A DNA stretch of 64,000 bases, from assembly GCF_000185365.1 (NCBI RefSeq), contig NZ_GL622241.1, forward strand, positions 48,543 through 112,542, read 5' to 3'. This stretch comes from Enterococcus italicus DSM 15952 (GTDB taxonomy: Bacteria > Bacillota > Bacilli > Lactobacillales > Enterococcaceae). Made by a program: the position numbers and the translations under genes. The notes below the pieces were generated by a model that was given only the letters and a program-made list of their open reading frames with translations, had not been told where the DNA came from and ran no database searches. Shown piece by piece: positions 34,284-44,950 of the stretch (position 1 is the stretch's first letter; each line of letters begins with the position of its first letter).

Positions 34284-35621
34284 TTAATCAAAAATATTTG
34301 AAAAGAAGCCTTTCACTTTATCTGTCAAACTTTCGCCTGATTGAGATTCTTCTGGTTCTTGATAATCTAACTCATCACTTTCTTCATAAGCGGTAGTTGG
34401 TGCTTCTGAAGTTTGGCGAATAGGTGCTGTTTGGTACGATTGCGTCGGTGTGACTTTTTCACCAGTCACGGCACTTTCTGCAATCCGGTAAACATCATTT
34501 ACATTTGCTGCAAAATTAACCAAACTAATGACATTCGTGAATACTGGATTGCGTAGGCCCATGTGACTTGGTACATAAAGCTTAACAGATGTTCCAAATA
34601 CTTCTTGTGCTAATTCAACTACGCCTGGTAAGCTAGCCGCTCCACCAGTCAACACCACTCCACCAGGAAGTTCTAATGCTTCAATGCTGTCCAAAACTTC
34701 TTTGGACTTAGTGAAGATTTGTTCCATTCTCGCTTCAATGATCTCAGCCAAATATTTTTCACTAACTTTCACTGGATCCGTTTTACCAATCACATCTACC
34801 GGAAATTCTTCTGCTTCTGATGTGCGCTCTGGATAAGCATCTCCATAATTAATTTTTAACGCTTCTGCATTGTTAAATGAAGTGTTTAAAACAGTCGAGA
34901 TATCTTTTGTAACAAACTCGCCGCCTTCTTGATTAACGTGCGTAAATTTCAATTGTTTGTCATGCATCACAGCTGTCGTCGTTTGACCTCCACCAATATC
35001 GATTACGGTCGTACCAAAATCTTTTTCACCATCAGATAAAATCATTTCAGTTAATGCTAGTGGCGTGATGATTAATTCATCTAAAATCAATCCTGCATTT
35101 GCCACACATTTTTTGATGTTATGGACAATGGTCTTAGGACCTGTATACACAAGACCAAACATTTCCATACGCACACCAATCATCCCGCGTGGATCTTTGA
35201 TTCCTTCAAAGCCATCAACCGTAAATTCTTGTGGAATAATAGCCACAATTTGTCTTTCAGGTGGAATCGATCTAACCAAAGCAGCAGATGTTACATTTCG
35301 GACATCTTCATCCGTGATTTCTTTGGACTCACCGTTTACGGCAATCATCCCTTGGCAATTTTCAACTTCTAATAAGTTTGCTGGTAATCCAACGCTGACA
35401 TTGCGAATTTGAATGCCCGCTTTTTCCTCTGCTTGACCAATCGCACGATGAATTGCATTCACTGTTTTTTCGATATCTACGACGATACCGCGATTGATTC
35501 CTTCTGATTTGGCATTTCCTACGCCAATAATATTCATTTGGTTATCGATATATTCAGCAACTACTACTTTTACTGATGATGTACCGATATCCAAGCCCAC
35601 ATAAATTCCTGATTTTGCCAT
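34284..35621 (-). CDS. ftsA: cell division protein FtsA
   Basis: A 445-residue actin-like ATPase tethering FtsZ to the membrane. YVGLDIGTSSVKVV is the first phosphate loop and VIDIGGGQTT the second, with GGVVLTGGAASLPG in the adenosine region. A C-terminal acidic linker leads to the amphipathic anchor LTDKVKGFFSNIFD. A separate promoter may lie upstream in the 162-base gap after divIB. Confidence 0.98.
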   Translation of the reverse strand: MAKSGIYVGLDIGTSSVKVVVAEYIDNQMNIIGVGNAKSEGINRGIVVDIEKTVNAIHRAIGQAEEKAGIQIRNVSVGLPANLLEVENCQGMIAVNGESKEITDEDVRNVTSAALVRSIPPERQIVAIIPQEFTVDGFEGIKDPRGMIGVRMEMFGLVYTGPKTIVHNIKKCVANAGLILDELIITPLALTEMILSDGEKDFGTTVIDIGGGQTTTAVMHDKQLKFTHVNQEGGEFVTKDISTVLNTSFNNAEALKINYGDAYPERTSEAEEFPVDVIGKTDPVKVSEKYLAEIIEARMEQIFTKSKEVLDSIEALELPGGVVLTGGAASLPGVVELAQEVFGTSVKLYVPSHMGLRNPVFTNVISLVNFAANVNDVYRIAESAVTGEKVTPTQSYQTAPIRQTSEAPTTAYEESDELDYQEPEESQSGESLTDKVKGFFSNIFD

Positions 35622-35643
35622 GGATGGGATTCCCTCCTAATTG

Positions 35644-35672
35644 TATCTATATCTTATTCACTCAATCGCCAA
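35644..35672 (-). promoter_or_regulatory. possible internal promoter for ftsA-ftsZ
   Basis: On the minus strand TTGGCG (35667-35672), 17 bases, TAGATA (35644-35649) in the only sizeable gap within the dcw cluster. Weak by sequence. Confidence 0.35.
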
Positions 35673-35783
35673 ATAAAATGGAATTTTCTTTCATTTCTAC
35701 CAATTTTACCATATTTCATAGAGGATGAGAAAGGCGTTGGGATAAATAATATACAATTTTTTATTTTAAATTGCTAAATTTGC

Positions 35784-36803
35784 CTAATTATTCTCCTGAC
35801 TAGAATCTGATGGTACTGAGTCCTCACTCGAAGAAGTGGTATCACTTGTATTGGTTGTATCAGAAGTGGAAGTCGTTGAACTTTCATATGGCGCATAAAA
35901 AATACCAACTTCCATATCAATTGTCCCTTTTTCTGTTAAATCTTTTGCTATTTGTGGATAATACTTCATTTGACTTGCTAAATTATCGATATTTACAATC
36001 ACTGTATTGCCATCATTCATATACAAGTGGAGTAATTGGTCATTTGCTTTAGTAGCTTCATAAGAAATTTGCGAGATGGCACTTTGTAGTTCACTAGATA
36101 ATTTTTTGTATTGGGTAATTGTTGCCAAAATTTGCTCATTATTCGTAAATTTTTCCAAAATAACTTCTTGCTTACTCGCCTCTTTACGCGTTTCAGCCAG
36201 TACTTTTCCGCTAGCTAAAATAGGAGAATAGGTACCATTTTTTGATAATTGGGCGATTTCTTCATACTCAGTGACGGATAGTTTCAATTGATTGATTCCA
36301 GTCATTTTAATGGCAACAGACTTAATACGTGGGTACTTCGTCTCAATTTTTTTTGCCGCTTGCGAGCGGTCTTGATATTGTTGCCAAAAATTTTCGTCTA
36401 GTTGTAGCTTTGATGCGGCAATAATCTCTTGTGTTGTTACTACTTGATTGCCTGATACTTCAATTTTTCCTAAGCGACTATAAGGTGAAATAAAATACCC
36501 ACAAATGATTAAAGGAATTGTTAAAAGACCTAGGATGAAGGAGACACGTCGGATTAATTGCTTATTATGGTAAGAATGCAAATTTGGTAACTTGTCCATA
36601 AAAGAAACTCGTTCGCTTGCTCTATTTAATTGAATATCTTCATCATCATATGAGTCACTTTTCTCTTTTTTTTCATCAGCAACACTTACTTGATCATCGG
36701 TTTGCCCTTTTTCTTCTTCATTCTTTTTTTGAAGGTATCGGGCATGCTCCTCTTGCCATGGTGTAAGGGGCGTTTCTTCGGATTGAGATTCTTTTTTAGT
36801 CAT
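35784..36803 (-). CDS. divIB: cell division protein DivIB (FtsQ family)
   Basis: A 339-residue bitopic membrane protein. A charged cytoplasmic domain (about 1-85) precedes one membrane segment at about 87-105. A POTRA domain follows (YSRLGKIEVSGNQVV), then the FtsQ beta domain and a Ser/Thr-rich tail. With FtsL and DivIC it activates septal PBP2x/FtsW. I start at ATG 36803 behind GAGGAGG; this leaves 14 bases after murG. Confidence 0.93.
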   Translation of the reverse strand: MTKKESQSEETPLTPWQEEHARYLQKKNEEEKGQTDDQVSVADEKKEKSDSYDDEDIQLNRASERVSFMDKLPNLHSYHNKQLIRRVSFILGLLTIPLIICGYFISPYSRLGKIEVSGNQVVTTQEIIAASKLQLDENFWQQYQDRSQAAKKIETKYPRIKSVAIKMTGINQLKLSVTEYEEIAQLSKNGTYSPILASGKVLAETRKEASKQEVILEKFTNNEQILATITQYKKLSSELQSAISQISYEATKANDQLLHLYMNDGNTVIVNIDNLASQMKYYPQIAKDLTEKGTIDMEVGIFYAPYESSTTSTSDTTNTSDTTSSSEDSVPSDSSQENN

Positions 36804-36817
36804 GTGACTTCCTCCTC

Positions 36818-37915
36818 TCAATCTCGCATAATCGATTGGGACAATTGATACAATCTCTCTGAGGCATCTGGTATCCCCTCTTTTTTGGATGCTACCGCCA
36901 TGTTTTGGCGAAGTTGCTCATCGTTCATAATTTTATCAATTGCAAAAACAAGTGATTCTGCATCTAATTCTGCATCACGAATCATGTCCACAGCACCAAC
37001 CTGAACAAGGCTTTGCGCATTCTTGGTCTGGTGATCATTCGTCACATAAGGACTAGGAATTAAAATGGCTGGCAATCCCAGTGCAGTAAACTCGGCGATG
37101 GATGTTGCGCCCGCACGACCAATTAGTAACTCGCAATTAACCATTACCTCATCCATTTTAGTAATATATGGTTGGATGCTGATATTTTTAAACGCATCTT
37201 TGGTCATGCCAATTGATTCTTCGATTTCTTGGAAATATCGCTCACCTGAGGCATAAAGCACTTGATAGTTTTTTTTAGCAAGTGTAGGGAGGGCATCAAT
37301 GACTGCTTGATTAATTTTTAGTGCCCCTTGACTGCCACCAAAAATTAATACAGTCGGAATACCCGGTGTTAAATTGTATTGACTCAAGATTTCAGATTTT
37401 TTTGCACCTGCTACTTCTTGAGCTCTCGGGTTACCGACTAACACTGTTTTCTCTTTTGGAAAGTAGGCGGCCGCATCCTGAAAAGCTATGGCGATACGAT
37501 CCACGTATCGTGCCAAAAACTTATTGGTCACTCCTGGAACACTATTTTGCTCATGGATGATTGTCGGTACGTGTAATTTTGCCGCTGCATAAACGACTGC
37601 TCCGGACACATAACCACCAGTACCGATCACGATATCTGGTTGAAATTCTTTGATGATTTTTTTCGCTTGACGAATACTGGTTAAAAATAGTTGCACTGTT
37701 TTGATGTTATCAAACGAAAGGCTTCTTTTAAAGCCTTGTATTTCTAACGTTTTAAATTCAATGCTTAGTGAAGGAACAATTTTATTCTCCAGTCCTCTTT
37801 TAGCACCAACATACATAAATTGGGCGTTGGGATCGAGTTGCTTTACATAGTTTACAAATGCTAAAGCAGGATAAATATGTCCCCCAGTTCCACCACCTGT
37901 TACAAGTACTTTCAT
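36818..37915 (-). CDS. murG: UDP-GlcNAc:lipid I N-acetylglucosaminyltransferase MurG
   Basis: A 365-residue GT-B glycosyltransferase converting lipid I to lipid II at the cytoplasmic face of the membrane. The N-terminal G loop is [11 protein letters not shown], a second is GTGGYVSGA, and [11 protein letters not shown] plus [15 protein letters not shown] mark the UDP-GlcNAc site. It sits between murD and divIB. Confidence 0.97.
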   Translation of the reverse strand: MKVLVTGGGTGGHIYPALAFVNYVKQLDPNAQFMYVGAKRGLENKIVPSLSIEFKTLEIQGFKRSLSFDNIKTVQLFLTSIRQAKKIIKEFQPDIVIGTGGYVSGAVVYAAAKLHVPTIIHEQNSVPGVTNKFLARYVDRIAIAFQDAAAYFPKEKTVLVGNPRAQEVAGAKKSEILSQYNLTPGIPTVLIFGGSQGALKINQAVIDALPTLAKKNYQVLYASGERYFQEIEESIGMTKDAFKNISIQPYITKMDEVMVNCELLIGRAGATSIAEFTALGLPAILIPSPYVTNDHQTKNAQSLVQVGAVDMIRDAELDAESLVFAIDKIMNDEQLRQNMAVASKKEGIPDASERLYQLSQSIMRD

Positions 37916-37934
37916 CTTTTTCTCTCATTTCTTC

Positions 37935-39293
37935 CTATTTTAGCTGTTGCATCGCTTGAACAAAGCGATCGCCACGTACTTCAAAGTTAGGGTATTGATC
38001 CCAGCTGGCATTGGCTGGAGATAGTAAAATCGTGTCACCAGGTTCACTAAGCGTAAATGCCAATGGAACAGCCGATTCCACATTTTCACTAAATTTAATA
38101 ATCGGTATACCTGCCTTTTGGGCCGCATCTGCCAATTTATCTTTCGTTTGACCAAACAATACAATTGCCTTAATCCCTTTTAAATCAGGAATTAATTCAT
38201 CGAAAGAATTGCCTCGATCTAAACCACCAGCGAGTAATACCAATTTTTGATGATCAAATCCACCTAAAGCCATTCTTGTCGCTAGACTATTTGTCGCTTT
38301 GGAGTCATTAAAGAAACGGACATCGCCATGTGTCCCTACATATTGCGTACGATGGGGCACACCGGTAAATTGACTAAGTGCTGCTTTAATTGCTTCAGGA
38401 CGGACCTGTTTTAAGCTTGCAACAGCAATCGCTGCTAAAGCATTTTCCACATTGTGCTGGCCCGGTACACCTAGTTCATCTACTGACATAATCAATTGTC
38501 CTTTAAAGAACAATTGGCCGTCTATCTCATAGGCTCCGTCGACTTGTCCTTCTGTACTAAAAGGTACAACTGTCGCTTTGGTTGATTTTGCTAATTCTCG
38601 TAATTCCGTTTGATTCCAATTGATGACCAAATAATCTTTGTCAGTCATATTTTTTTGAATGCGCCACTTTGCTTGAACATATTCTGGGCGGCTACCATGG
38701 TAGTCAATATGGGCTTCATAAATATTAGTGATAACGGCAATTTCTGGATGAAAGTCGGTAATGCCCATTAATTGAAAACTAGAAAGTTCCATTACTAATT
38801 CATCATCTGCGATTGCTTCTTGTGCAACAGAGCTAGCTGGGTAACCAATATTACCGGCTAGTCGAGCGACTGAATTGCTGCGCTCTTGATTTAGTACATG
38901 GCCAATCATCGTCGTTGTTGTCGTCTTACCATTTGTTCCAGTAATTCCAATGATTGGTGCATCAGCTATTTCATAAGCCAATTCAACTTCGGTAATAATC
39001 GGAATATTTCTTGATAAGGCTTCTTGAACAAATGGATGGGTGTATGGAATTCCGGGATTTTTTACAATTAATGTGAACCCTTCGTCTAGTAATTCTAATG
39101 GATGACTACCTGTGATAACTGTAATCCCTTCTGATAACAATTCCTGAGCATCTTTATTTTCTTCAAATACTTTTCCGTCATTAACGGTAACAAGTGCGCC
39201 CAAATGATGAAGCAATTTGGCCGCACTAAATCCGCTTTTGGCTAATCCTAGCACTAAAACTTTTTGATTTTCATATGTCTTGATTGTTTTCAT
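37935..39293 (-). CDS. murD: UDP-N-acetylmuramoyl-L-alanine:D-glutamate ligase MurD
   Basis: About 452 residues. A Rossmann-like N-terminal UDP domain is followed by the ATP loop [14 protein letters not shown] and the C-terminal domain with HRTQYVG and FFNDSKATN. It adds D-Glu to UDP-MurNAc-L-Ala. ATG 39293 is nine bases from GGAG; an ATG at 39299 is only three bases away and less likely. Confidence 0.97.
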   Translation of the reverse strand: MKTIKTYENQKVLVLGLAKSGFSAAKLLHHLGALVTVNDGKVFEENKDAQELLSEGITVITGSHPLELLDEGFTLIVKNPGIPYTHPFVQEALSRNIPIITEVELAYEIADAPIIGITGTNGKTTTTTMIGHVLNQERSNSVARLAGNIGYPASSVAQEAIADDELVMELSSFQLMGITDFHPEIAVITNIYEAHIDYHGSRPEYVQAKWRIQKNMTDKDYLVINWNQTELRELAKSTKATVVPFSTEGQVDGAYEIDGQLFFKGQLIMSVDELGVPGQHNVENALAAIAVASLKQVRPEAIKAALSQFTGVPHRTQYVGTHGDVRFFNDSKATNSLATRMALGGFDHQKLVLLAGGLDRGNSFDELIPDLKGIKAIVLFGQTKDKLADAAQKAGIPIIKFSENVESAVPLAFTLSEPGDTILLSPANASWDQYPNFEVRGDRFVQAMQQLK

Positions 39294-39305
39294 GTCCATC
39301 GTCTC

Positions 39306-40268
39306 CTATAAGATAATCCATAGCGTTAGCATAGAACAAATTAACCCAATTGTCCAAAAGACACCATTAATTTTCCATTCAGACCAACCAAGCATTTCAA
39401 AATGATGGTGAATCGGTGACATTTTAAACAATCTTTTACCTGTCAGTTTAAAGTATCCTACTTGTAAAATAACGCTAAGTGTTTCGCACACATACACAAA
39501 GCCGATTAATAACAGTGTCCATTCTTGATGTAGGAGAATCGATACCGCTGCTAATATCCCGCCAAGAGACAACGCGCCGACATCACCCATAAAAATTTTA
39601 GCGGGCTTGTGATTGTATACAAAAAAGCCGATTAATCCACCAATCACACTTAGACACAAAATTAAAATATCTGTTTGATTTTGTGCATAGGCGATGATTG
39701 CATAGGTTGCAAAGGAAATCGTCCCTAGGCCAGCAACTAAGCCATCAATCCCATCTGCCAAATTCACCGCATTGGAAAATCCGACTAACCAGATAATGAC
39801 AAACAGTCCATACAGATAACCCAGAGGAATGGTAAAACCTAATATGGCGAGTTGATTAACATTTCCATCATATAGATACACACCGTAAAAGATCAAGGCT
39901 CCGATGATTTGCCCTAGTAATTTTTGTAGCGAGTTCAGTCCTAGATTTCTTTTTTTAAAAATCTTGATGAAGTCATCTAAAAAACCAATCATGCCGTAAA
40001 GTGCAAGAATGAATAATAAAATTGCAAGCGTTGCTGTAACTTGGTTTTGCCAAAGTCCTACCCAAAGCGATGTAATAACTGTCGCCAACAAAAAGACAAC
40101 GCCACCCATTGTCGGCGTACCTGCTTTCTTCTGGTGCCACTTTGGTCCTTCTTCACGTATTTCTTGCCCGTATTTTTTCATTTGAAAATAGCCAATAAAC
40201 AGTGGCATGAATGCCACTGTTATCCCAAATCCACTTGCTAACGGTAAAAACATTTTTTCCCAATCCAT
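39306..40268 (-). CDS. mraY: phospho-N-acetylmuramoyl-pentapeptide transferase MraY
   Basis: About 320 residues with ten predicted membrane spans. It moves phospho-MurNAc-pentapeptide to undecaprenyl phosphate, giving lipid I. Catalytic acids are in FLDDFIKI and [10 protein letters not shown], and [12 protein letters not shown] is the histidine motif specific to MraY. The ATG at 40268 is eight bases from AGGGG; a GTG at 40277 overlaps that site. Confidence 0.97.
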   Translation of the reverse strand: MDWEKMFLPLASGFGITVAFMPLFIGYFQMKKYGQEIREEGPKWHQKKAGTPTMGGVVFLLATVITSLWVGLWQNQVTATLAILLFILALYGMIGFLDDFIKIFKKRNLGLNSLQKLLGQIIGALIFYGVYLYDGNVNQLAILGFTIPLGYLYGLFVIIWLVGFSNAVNLADGIDGLVAGLGTISFATYAIIAYAQNQTDILILCLSVIGGLIGFFVYNHKPAKIFMGDVGALSLGGILAAVSILLHQEWTLLLIGFVYVCETLSVILQVGYFKLTGKRLFKMSPIHHHFEMLGWSEWKINGVFWTIGLICSMLTLWIIL

Positions 40269-40285
40269 CTTTTGCACCCCTATTA

Positions 40286-42508
40286 CTAGTTTTCTTTTAA
40301 AACAATTGTTAATTTTTGATTGCGGATGGTTGCATATGCTTCTATGCTCTGTGAAGTAGCATATCCTTCCCCTTCAAAGGTAACATCAATATTTAATAGA
40401 TCGGCTAATTTTACTATATCTGTTTTTGACCAACCTGTAATATCTGGCATCGTAACTGCATCATCATTGGTTAGTAATAGCAATTTTTCACCCGGTAATA
40501 CTGTCTTGCCGACATCAATCGATTGTGATTTCACTTTGCTTCCTTCACCTAGTACAACTGGGTCAAGCCCACTTTTTTGAGCAGCCGTTGCGGCGGTCGT
40601 GGTCGATAAATTACGATAGTCGTCAACGGTAATTTTTTCAGTCGATATCTCTGTCGATTCACCATCAGTCGTTGCATCAGAACTCGTTAAGTCCATCGCT
40701 CTTTTTAAAATGGCATTGGTGATATCTGATAACGCATTGTAATCATAATTTTTCGGTTGTTTAATCGTCAAATAGAAAATATATTCAGGATTTTCAGAAG
40801 GAACAATGGAAACAGCGGAATAAATATAATCATTTGCGCCAGTTAAATATGCGCCATTTTCTGATATTTGAGCCGTCCCGGTCTTCACACTGACGTGGTA
40901 ACCAGGGACACTGTACTTACCATATGCAATCCCATATTCCTCATTTTCAGTGGTATCTCGCATGTATTCTCTTACTTGTTCTGTCGATTCTTTGGTAACC
41001 GGATTTCCGACTACTTCAGGCTCCATCACGGTTATCTTGTTTGTATTTGGATTAACAATTTTGGTTATATATTGCGGTTTTAGCATCGTACCATTGTTGG
41101 CAATTGCGGTAAAAGCTTGCATCATTTGAAAATTGGTTACCCCGATACTTTGTCCGAATGAACTCATCGCAGTATCGACAATATTCGTCGAAGGGAGCGT
41201 ACCTGATTTTTCATTTGCTAACCCTGAATACGTACTTTGACCAAATCCAAATTTTTTCAAATATTGACGCCATGCATCTGGCATTTTTTGTTCTAAGATG
41301 ACCATTCCTTTATTACTAGACCAAGACAAGGCTTGGCGCATCGTTAACGTACCTTTTTCCCCATGGTCCCAGTCATCAATTGTCGCATCTGCAATTTCAA
41401 TTTTCCCACCTTGATATGTCTCGTTGGGATCATATACGCCTTGAGTAATAGCCGCTGCGGTGGTCAAAATTTTCATTGTAGATCCCGGCTCATACGGATC
41501 TTCAACTAATGTATTCGCCCAGTTAAAGTTTGAATCGTAGTCAGTGCCTAGTCCTTTTTTGGTTTCAGGATCAAATGACGGCTGCTGGTCAAGTGCTAAA
41601 ATCTCACCAGTATTTGCTTTGACAAGCATGGCAGTCATACTTTTTGCACCTAATTTTTCATAATATTCTTTCATATACTTCTCTAGATAGACTTGCAAGC
41701 GACTATCTAACGTCGTATAAATATCTTTTCCATCTTTGGCAGCCACGGATTCAGATACAGTACCAGGAAGTGGATTTTGATAATTGTCTCGTTGGTAGAC
41801 AATTTTTCCATTGGTTCCCTTAAGAATATCGTCATAGGCGGATTCAATTCCCATTTTGCCGACAAGTTCTTTTTCTCCAGATTTATTTTCTACCAAATCA
41901 GTATACCCAATTAAGTGAGAAGCAAACTCTCCATTTGGATACATTCTAGCTTGGCTTTCATTAAAATAAATGCCGACTAAATTTTCTGCTTTCAAATCTG
42001 CTTCAATTGCTGTTCGTTGCTTCAAGGTTAAGTTTTTTGCTTGACTAAATTCTACTAACCAAAGATTTTCTTTGGCACCATTTTTTAAAGCAGTCAAAGC
42101 TTTTTTTTCGTCAAATCCACTAACTTCTTTGGCTAAGATTGCGACGAGTTTTTCAAAGTCTTTTTCTTGGGCATATAGTTTTTTATTTCCACTCGTATAG
42201 GTCTTTGATAGTGTTGCGTATGCCGAATAGGAAGTCGCATCCTCAGCAATGGCAATACCATTTCGATCATAAATAGTTCCTCGCTTAGCCTTGACAATGG
42301 TACTTCCTTGATACAATTGTTTTGTTTTTTCTGCTAGTGATACATTATTGACTTTCCCTATAACGGCGATTTTTGACAGCTGAATAACAAATAAAAAGAA
42401 CATCACAAATGCCATGGAAAATAAAATAATTCCCACAATTTTGCGATTGTTCTTTGGTGATTTGTTTTTCTTATTGAAATATCGCTTCATCTTTTTTTTT
42501 AAACTCAT
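40286..42508 (-). CDS. pbp2x: septal penicillin-binding protein PBP2x (class B)
   Basis: A 740-residue class B transpeptidase. One N-terminal membrane anchor (about 25-45) is followed by a dimerisation domain, then the transpeptidase with SxxK in [12 protein letters not shown] in ALSWSSNKG and KTG in SVKTGTAQ. Two C-terminal PASTA domains follow (about 600-740). It crosslinks septal peptidoglycan with FtsW. Its ATG follows the ftsL stop directly and its ribosome site is weak, suggesting coupling. Confidence 0.95.
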   Translation of the reverse strand: MSLKKKMKRYFNKKNKSPKNNRKIVGIILFSMAFVMFFLFVIQLSKIAVIGKVNNVSLAEKTKQLYQGSTIVKAKRGTIYDRNGIAIAEDATSYSAYATLSKTYTSGNKKLYAQEKDFEKLVAILAKEVSGFDEKKALTALKNGAKENLWLVEFSQAKNLTLKQRTAIEADLKAENLVGIYFNESQARMYPNGEFASHLIGYTDLVENKSGEKELVGKMGIESAYDDILKGTNGKIVYQRDNYQNPLPGTVSESVAAKDGKDIYTTLDSRLQVYLEKYMKEYYEKLGAKSMTAMLVKANTGEILALDQQPSFDPETKKGLGTDYDSNFNWANTLVEDPYEPGSTMKILTTAAAITQGVYDPNETYQGGKIEIADATIDDWDHGEKGTLTMRQALSWSSNKGMVILEQKMPDAWRQYLKKFGFGQSTYSGLANEKSGTLPSTNIVDTAMSSFGQSIGVTNFQMMQAFTAIANNGTMLKPQYITKIVNPNTNKITVMEPEVVGNPVTKESTEQVREYMRDTTENEEYGIAYGKYSVPGYHVSVKTGTAQISENGAYLTGANDYIYSAVSIVPSENPEYIFYLTIKQPKNYDYNALSDITNAILKRAMDLTSSDATTDGESTEISTEKITVDDYRNLSTTTAATAAQKSGLDPVVLGEGSKVKSQSIDVGKTVLPGEKLLLLTNDDAVTMPDITGWSKTDIVKLADLLNIDVTFEGEGYATSQSIEAYATIRNQKLTIVLKEN

Positions 42509-42913
42509 TTACTTCACATTCCTTAAATTATCCTCTTTGATTGACAATCCTTTTTCTTCAGCGATTTTTTGAATTCTCTCGGTTTTTGACAACTCATTTT
42601 TTTCTTGTTGCAAATCTGTTTTCGTTGTATTTGCATCATCAATTTTGTTTTGAATCGTCGTAATTGTATTTTCAACTGAGCTAATTTGTGTCCGTAAATT
42701 GATTGCCAAAAGTCCCAAAGCAATCGCTCCAAAAATGATAGCAGACGTCAACCATTTTTCAAGTTTGCTTAGTTTTGCTAATCTTGTGAATGGAGAAGTT
42801 GGTACATGGATCACTTCTGGGCGATGAATTTCTTCATAGACTTTCTGTTGATCTGGCTGAAGATTGGTATCATATAATTGTGTATGTAAGTCTTTGATTT
42901 TCAATTCAGCCAT
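42509..42913 (-). CDS. ftsL: cell division protein FtsL
   Basis: A 134-residue bitopic protein: a cytoplasmic tail, one membrane segment (AIIFGAIALGLLAINL, about 57-72) and an extracytoplasmic leucine-zipper-like coiled coil to the end. FtsL pairs with DivIC and DivIB to regulate septal synthesis. Sequence conservation is low, so position between rsmH and pbp2x is the main evidence. Confidence 0.92.
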   Translation of the reverse strand: MAELKIKDLHTQLYDTNLQPDQQKVYEEIHRPEVIHVPTSPFTRLAKLSKLEKWLTSAIIFGAIALGLLAINLRTQISSVENTITTIQNKIDDANTTKTDLQQEKNELSKTERIQKIAEEKGLSIKEDNLRNVK

Positions 42914-42916
42914 ACC

Positions 42917-43873
42917 TTAACTCTCTCCCTCTTTTACTTTTTCGACAATTCGTAGCTTGGCACTACGAGACCGATTATTTTCTTCTAGCTCCAATTCACT
43001 TGCCGTGATTGGCTTACGATTAATTACTGTCAGCATTGGTTGATATTCATCAGGAATAACGGGCAAACCAGGCGGTAACTCCTTGACTTGACTGTATTCT
43101 TTAAACATATTTTTTACTAAGCGATCTTCCAATGAGTGAAAGGTAATAACACTAATGCGGCCATGGATTGCAAGCAATTCTATGGCCTGCTCTAGTGACT
43201 CTTCAACTGCACCTAGTTCATCATTCACAGCAATCCGTATTGCTTGGAAAATCCTTTTAGCTGGATGTCCACCCTTGCGTCTAGCTGGAGCCGGTATAGC
43301 TGTCTTAATAATTTCCACTAACTCAGATGTTGTCTCAATTGGTTGATTTGCCCGTACTCGTTCAATTTCACGAGCAATTTGTTTTGAAAATTTTTCTTCT
43401 CCATAGCGGAAAAAGATTTTAACTAACTCGTTGTAGGAATATGTATTCACCAAATCATGAGCTGAGAAACTCGCTGATTGATCCATTCGCATATCTAATG
43501 GCGCATCTTGATGGTAACTAAATCCCCGTTCAGCTTCATCTAATTGTGGTGACGATACACCTAAATCGTATAAAATACCATCGACTTTCATAACGTCTAA
43601 TTCGGCTAGTTTTGATTTCAACTCACGAAAATTACTCTTAATAAAGGTCACTTGACCTTTATCGACAAAGCTTTGTAGACGTTGTTTAGCAAAATCCAGC
43701 GCTTTTTGATCTTGATCAAAGGCGTATAAATGTCCATCTGGTCCTAATTGGCTTAATAGATATTCACTATGGCCCGCACCTCCTAGTGTGCAATCCACAT
43801 AAATGCCATCTGGTTTAATAGCTAATCCTTCTACTGTCTCTTTCTTTAAGACCGTATAGTGCTGAAATTCCAA
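42917..43873 (-). CDS. rsmH: 16S rRNA m4C1402 methyltransferase RsmH
   Basis: A 318-residue methyltransferase (MraW) modifying N4 of C1402 in 16S r[17 protein letters not shown] is the S-adenosylmethionine loop, and [12 protein letters not shown] is the family signature. The start is a TTG at 43873, seven bases from GAGG, and no better ATG is nearby. It lies three bases before ftsL. Confidence 0.96.
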   Translation of the reverse strand: MEFQHYTVLKKETVEGLAIKPDGIYVDCTLGGAGHSEYLLSQLGPDGHLYAFDQDQKALDFAKQRLQSFVDKGQVTFIKSNFRELKSKLAELDVMKVDGILYDLGVSSPQLDEAERGFSYHQDAPLDMRMDQSASFSAHDLVNTYSYNELVKIFFRYGEEKFSKQIAREIERVRANQPIETTSELVEIIKTAIPAPARRKGGHPAKRIFQAIRIAVNDELGAVEESLEQAIELLAIHGRISVITFHSLEDRLVKNMFKEYSQVKELPPGLPVIPDEYQPMLTVINRKPITASELELEENNRSRSAKLRIVEKVKEGES

Positions 43874-43887
43874 TGCTTTTCCTCTTT

Positions 43888-44319
43888 CTACAACCCAAAA
43901 TCAATCATGGTTTCTGCTATTTCATCAAAGTTTTCTTCCGCTTCTTCAGAGAAAGCGTGCCATTTTTCTTCATCCCAAATTTCAATACGATTGGCTACCC
44001 CAATAATTACACAAGCTTTTGTCAATTTTGCATGCTCTCGCAACGTCGTGGGGATATTGATTCTTCCTTGTTTATCTATTTCACATTCAGTGGCTGCAGA
44101 ATAAAAGAAACGAACGAATGTCCGCGCATCTTTCTTTGCAAGGGGCATTTCACTTAGCTTTGCTTCAAGCTGATTCCATTCACTCAACGGATAGCCAAAT
44201 AGACACCCATCTAGTCCTCGCGTCACAATAAACTTCTCACCGAGCTGTTCACGTAATTTTGCAGGGACTATTAGGCGACCTTTTGCATCAATCGAATGTT
44301 GAAATTCACCCATCAACAT
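43888..44319 (-). CDS. mraZ: transcriptional regulator MraZ
   Basis: A 143-residue protein with two AbrB-like SpoVT/MraZ repeats: [20 protein letters not shown] (about 4-23) and [16 protein letters not shown] (about 77-92). MraZ binds tandem repeats in its own promoter and regulates the dcw operon (known in E. coli and mollicutes). It heads the cluster here, directly behind a GTGG repeat array. ATG 44319 is eight bases from GGGGG. Confidence 0.96.
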   Translation of the reverse strand: MLMGEFQHSIDAKGRLIVPAKLREQLGEKFIVTRGLDGCLFGYPLSEWNQLEAKLSEMPLAKKDARTFVRFFYSAATECEIDKQGRINIPTTLREHAKLTKACVIIGVANRIEIWDEEKWHAFSEEAEENFDEIAETMIDFGL

Positions 44320-44335
44320 CGCTAGGACCCCCTAT

Positions 44336-44386
44336 CTACCACTTGATAAATAAAGTCTACCACAATCCCCCACTTTCTACCACAAA
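44336..44386 (-). promoter_or_regulatory. dcw promoter with tandem MraZ-box-like repeats
   Basis: On the minus strand three contiguous 10-base repeats, TTTGTGGTAG, AAAGTGGGGG and ATTGTGGTAG, cover 44357-44386. A fourth GTGGTAG (44336-44342) follows about two helical turns later. The TGG cores are 10 bases apart, as in known MraZ operators. The repeats overlap a -10 TAGACT (44354-44359) preceded by TGG. Confidence 0.72.
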
Positions 44387-44468
44387 ATATCTGAAAAGTT
44401 AAGACTTTTTTTGACTTATTTTTACCTTTTAAGTTTGAGCTATTTTTCTAATCCAAAATGAACCAAAC

Positions 44469-44840
44469 TTAAGCAACTAAAGCGAAAATATTCCAGCATA
44501 ACAGGACACCATATAAAAAAATTGTAAGCAAAAATGTCATTCGCCAATACATTTTAAATAGTCGCCCATAATGTACTTCGTCAAAAAAATAAGCGTGAAT
44601 CAATACTAAGCCCATCCCTAATAAAATAATGGAAATAAAATAATACGCAATCACACTTCTTCCTAGTGCTGCAGTCGAGAAGAAATACAGACCAATCATC
44701 AACAGAGGTGTCGCGATATCCGGTGCTTTCAATTGATATTTTTGATTTAAGTGAAAAAAGGAAACGATGAATTTAGCCCCGATAATTGCTATAATAGGGT
44801 AAATGTACCAAACAAGTAAATCTAGAGTAAAAGGTTTCAT
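44469..44840 (-). CDS. DUF3397 family membrane protein
   Basis: A 123-residue membrane protein with four predicted spans (about 8-28, 43-62, 66-88, 98-120). DUF3397 proteins are found upstream of mraZ in many Firmicutes; no function is known. It is transcribed toward mraZ with a 149-base gap holding the mraZ promoter, and diverges from corA. Confidence 0.82.
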   Translation of the reverse strand: MKPFTLDLLVWYIYPIIAIIGAKFIVSFFHLNQKYQLKAPDIATPLLMIGLYFFSTAALGRSVIAYYFISIILLGMGLVLIHAYFFDEVHYGRLFKMYWRMTFLLTIFLYGVLLCWNIFALVA

Positions 44841-44875
44841 TAGGATAAATCCTTTCTATTGTATTAGCTATACTA

Positions 44876-44911
44876 TACTTCATTTTGTTTACACGAGTAT
44901 TTCATTTTGTT
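44876..44911. repeat. direct repeats in the DUF3397/corA divergent promoter region
   Basis: TACTTCATTTTGTT (44876-44889) and TATTTCATTTTGTT (44898-44911) differ at one position and are offset by 22 bases, two helical turns. A TATAGT on the minus strand adjoins the first copy. Confidence 0.5.
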
Positions 44912-44950
44912 AAAAATTCCAACTATTTCGAAACTATTTAGGAGGTTACT

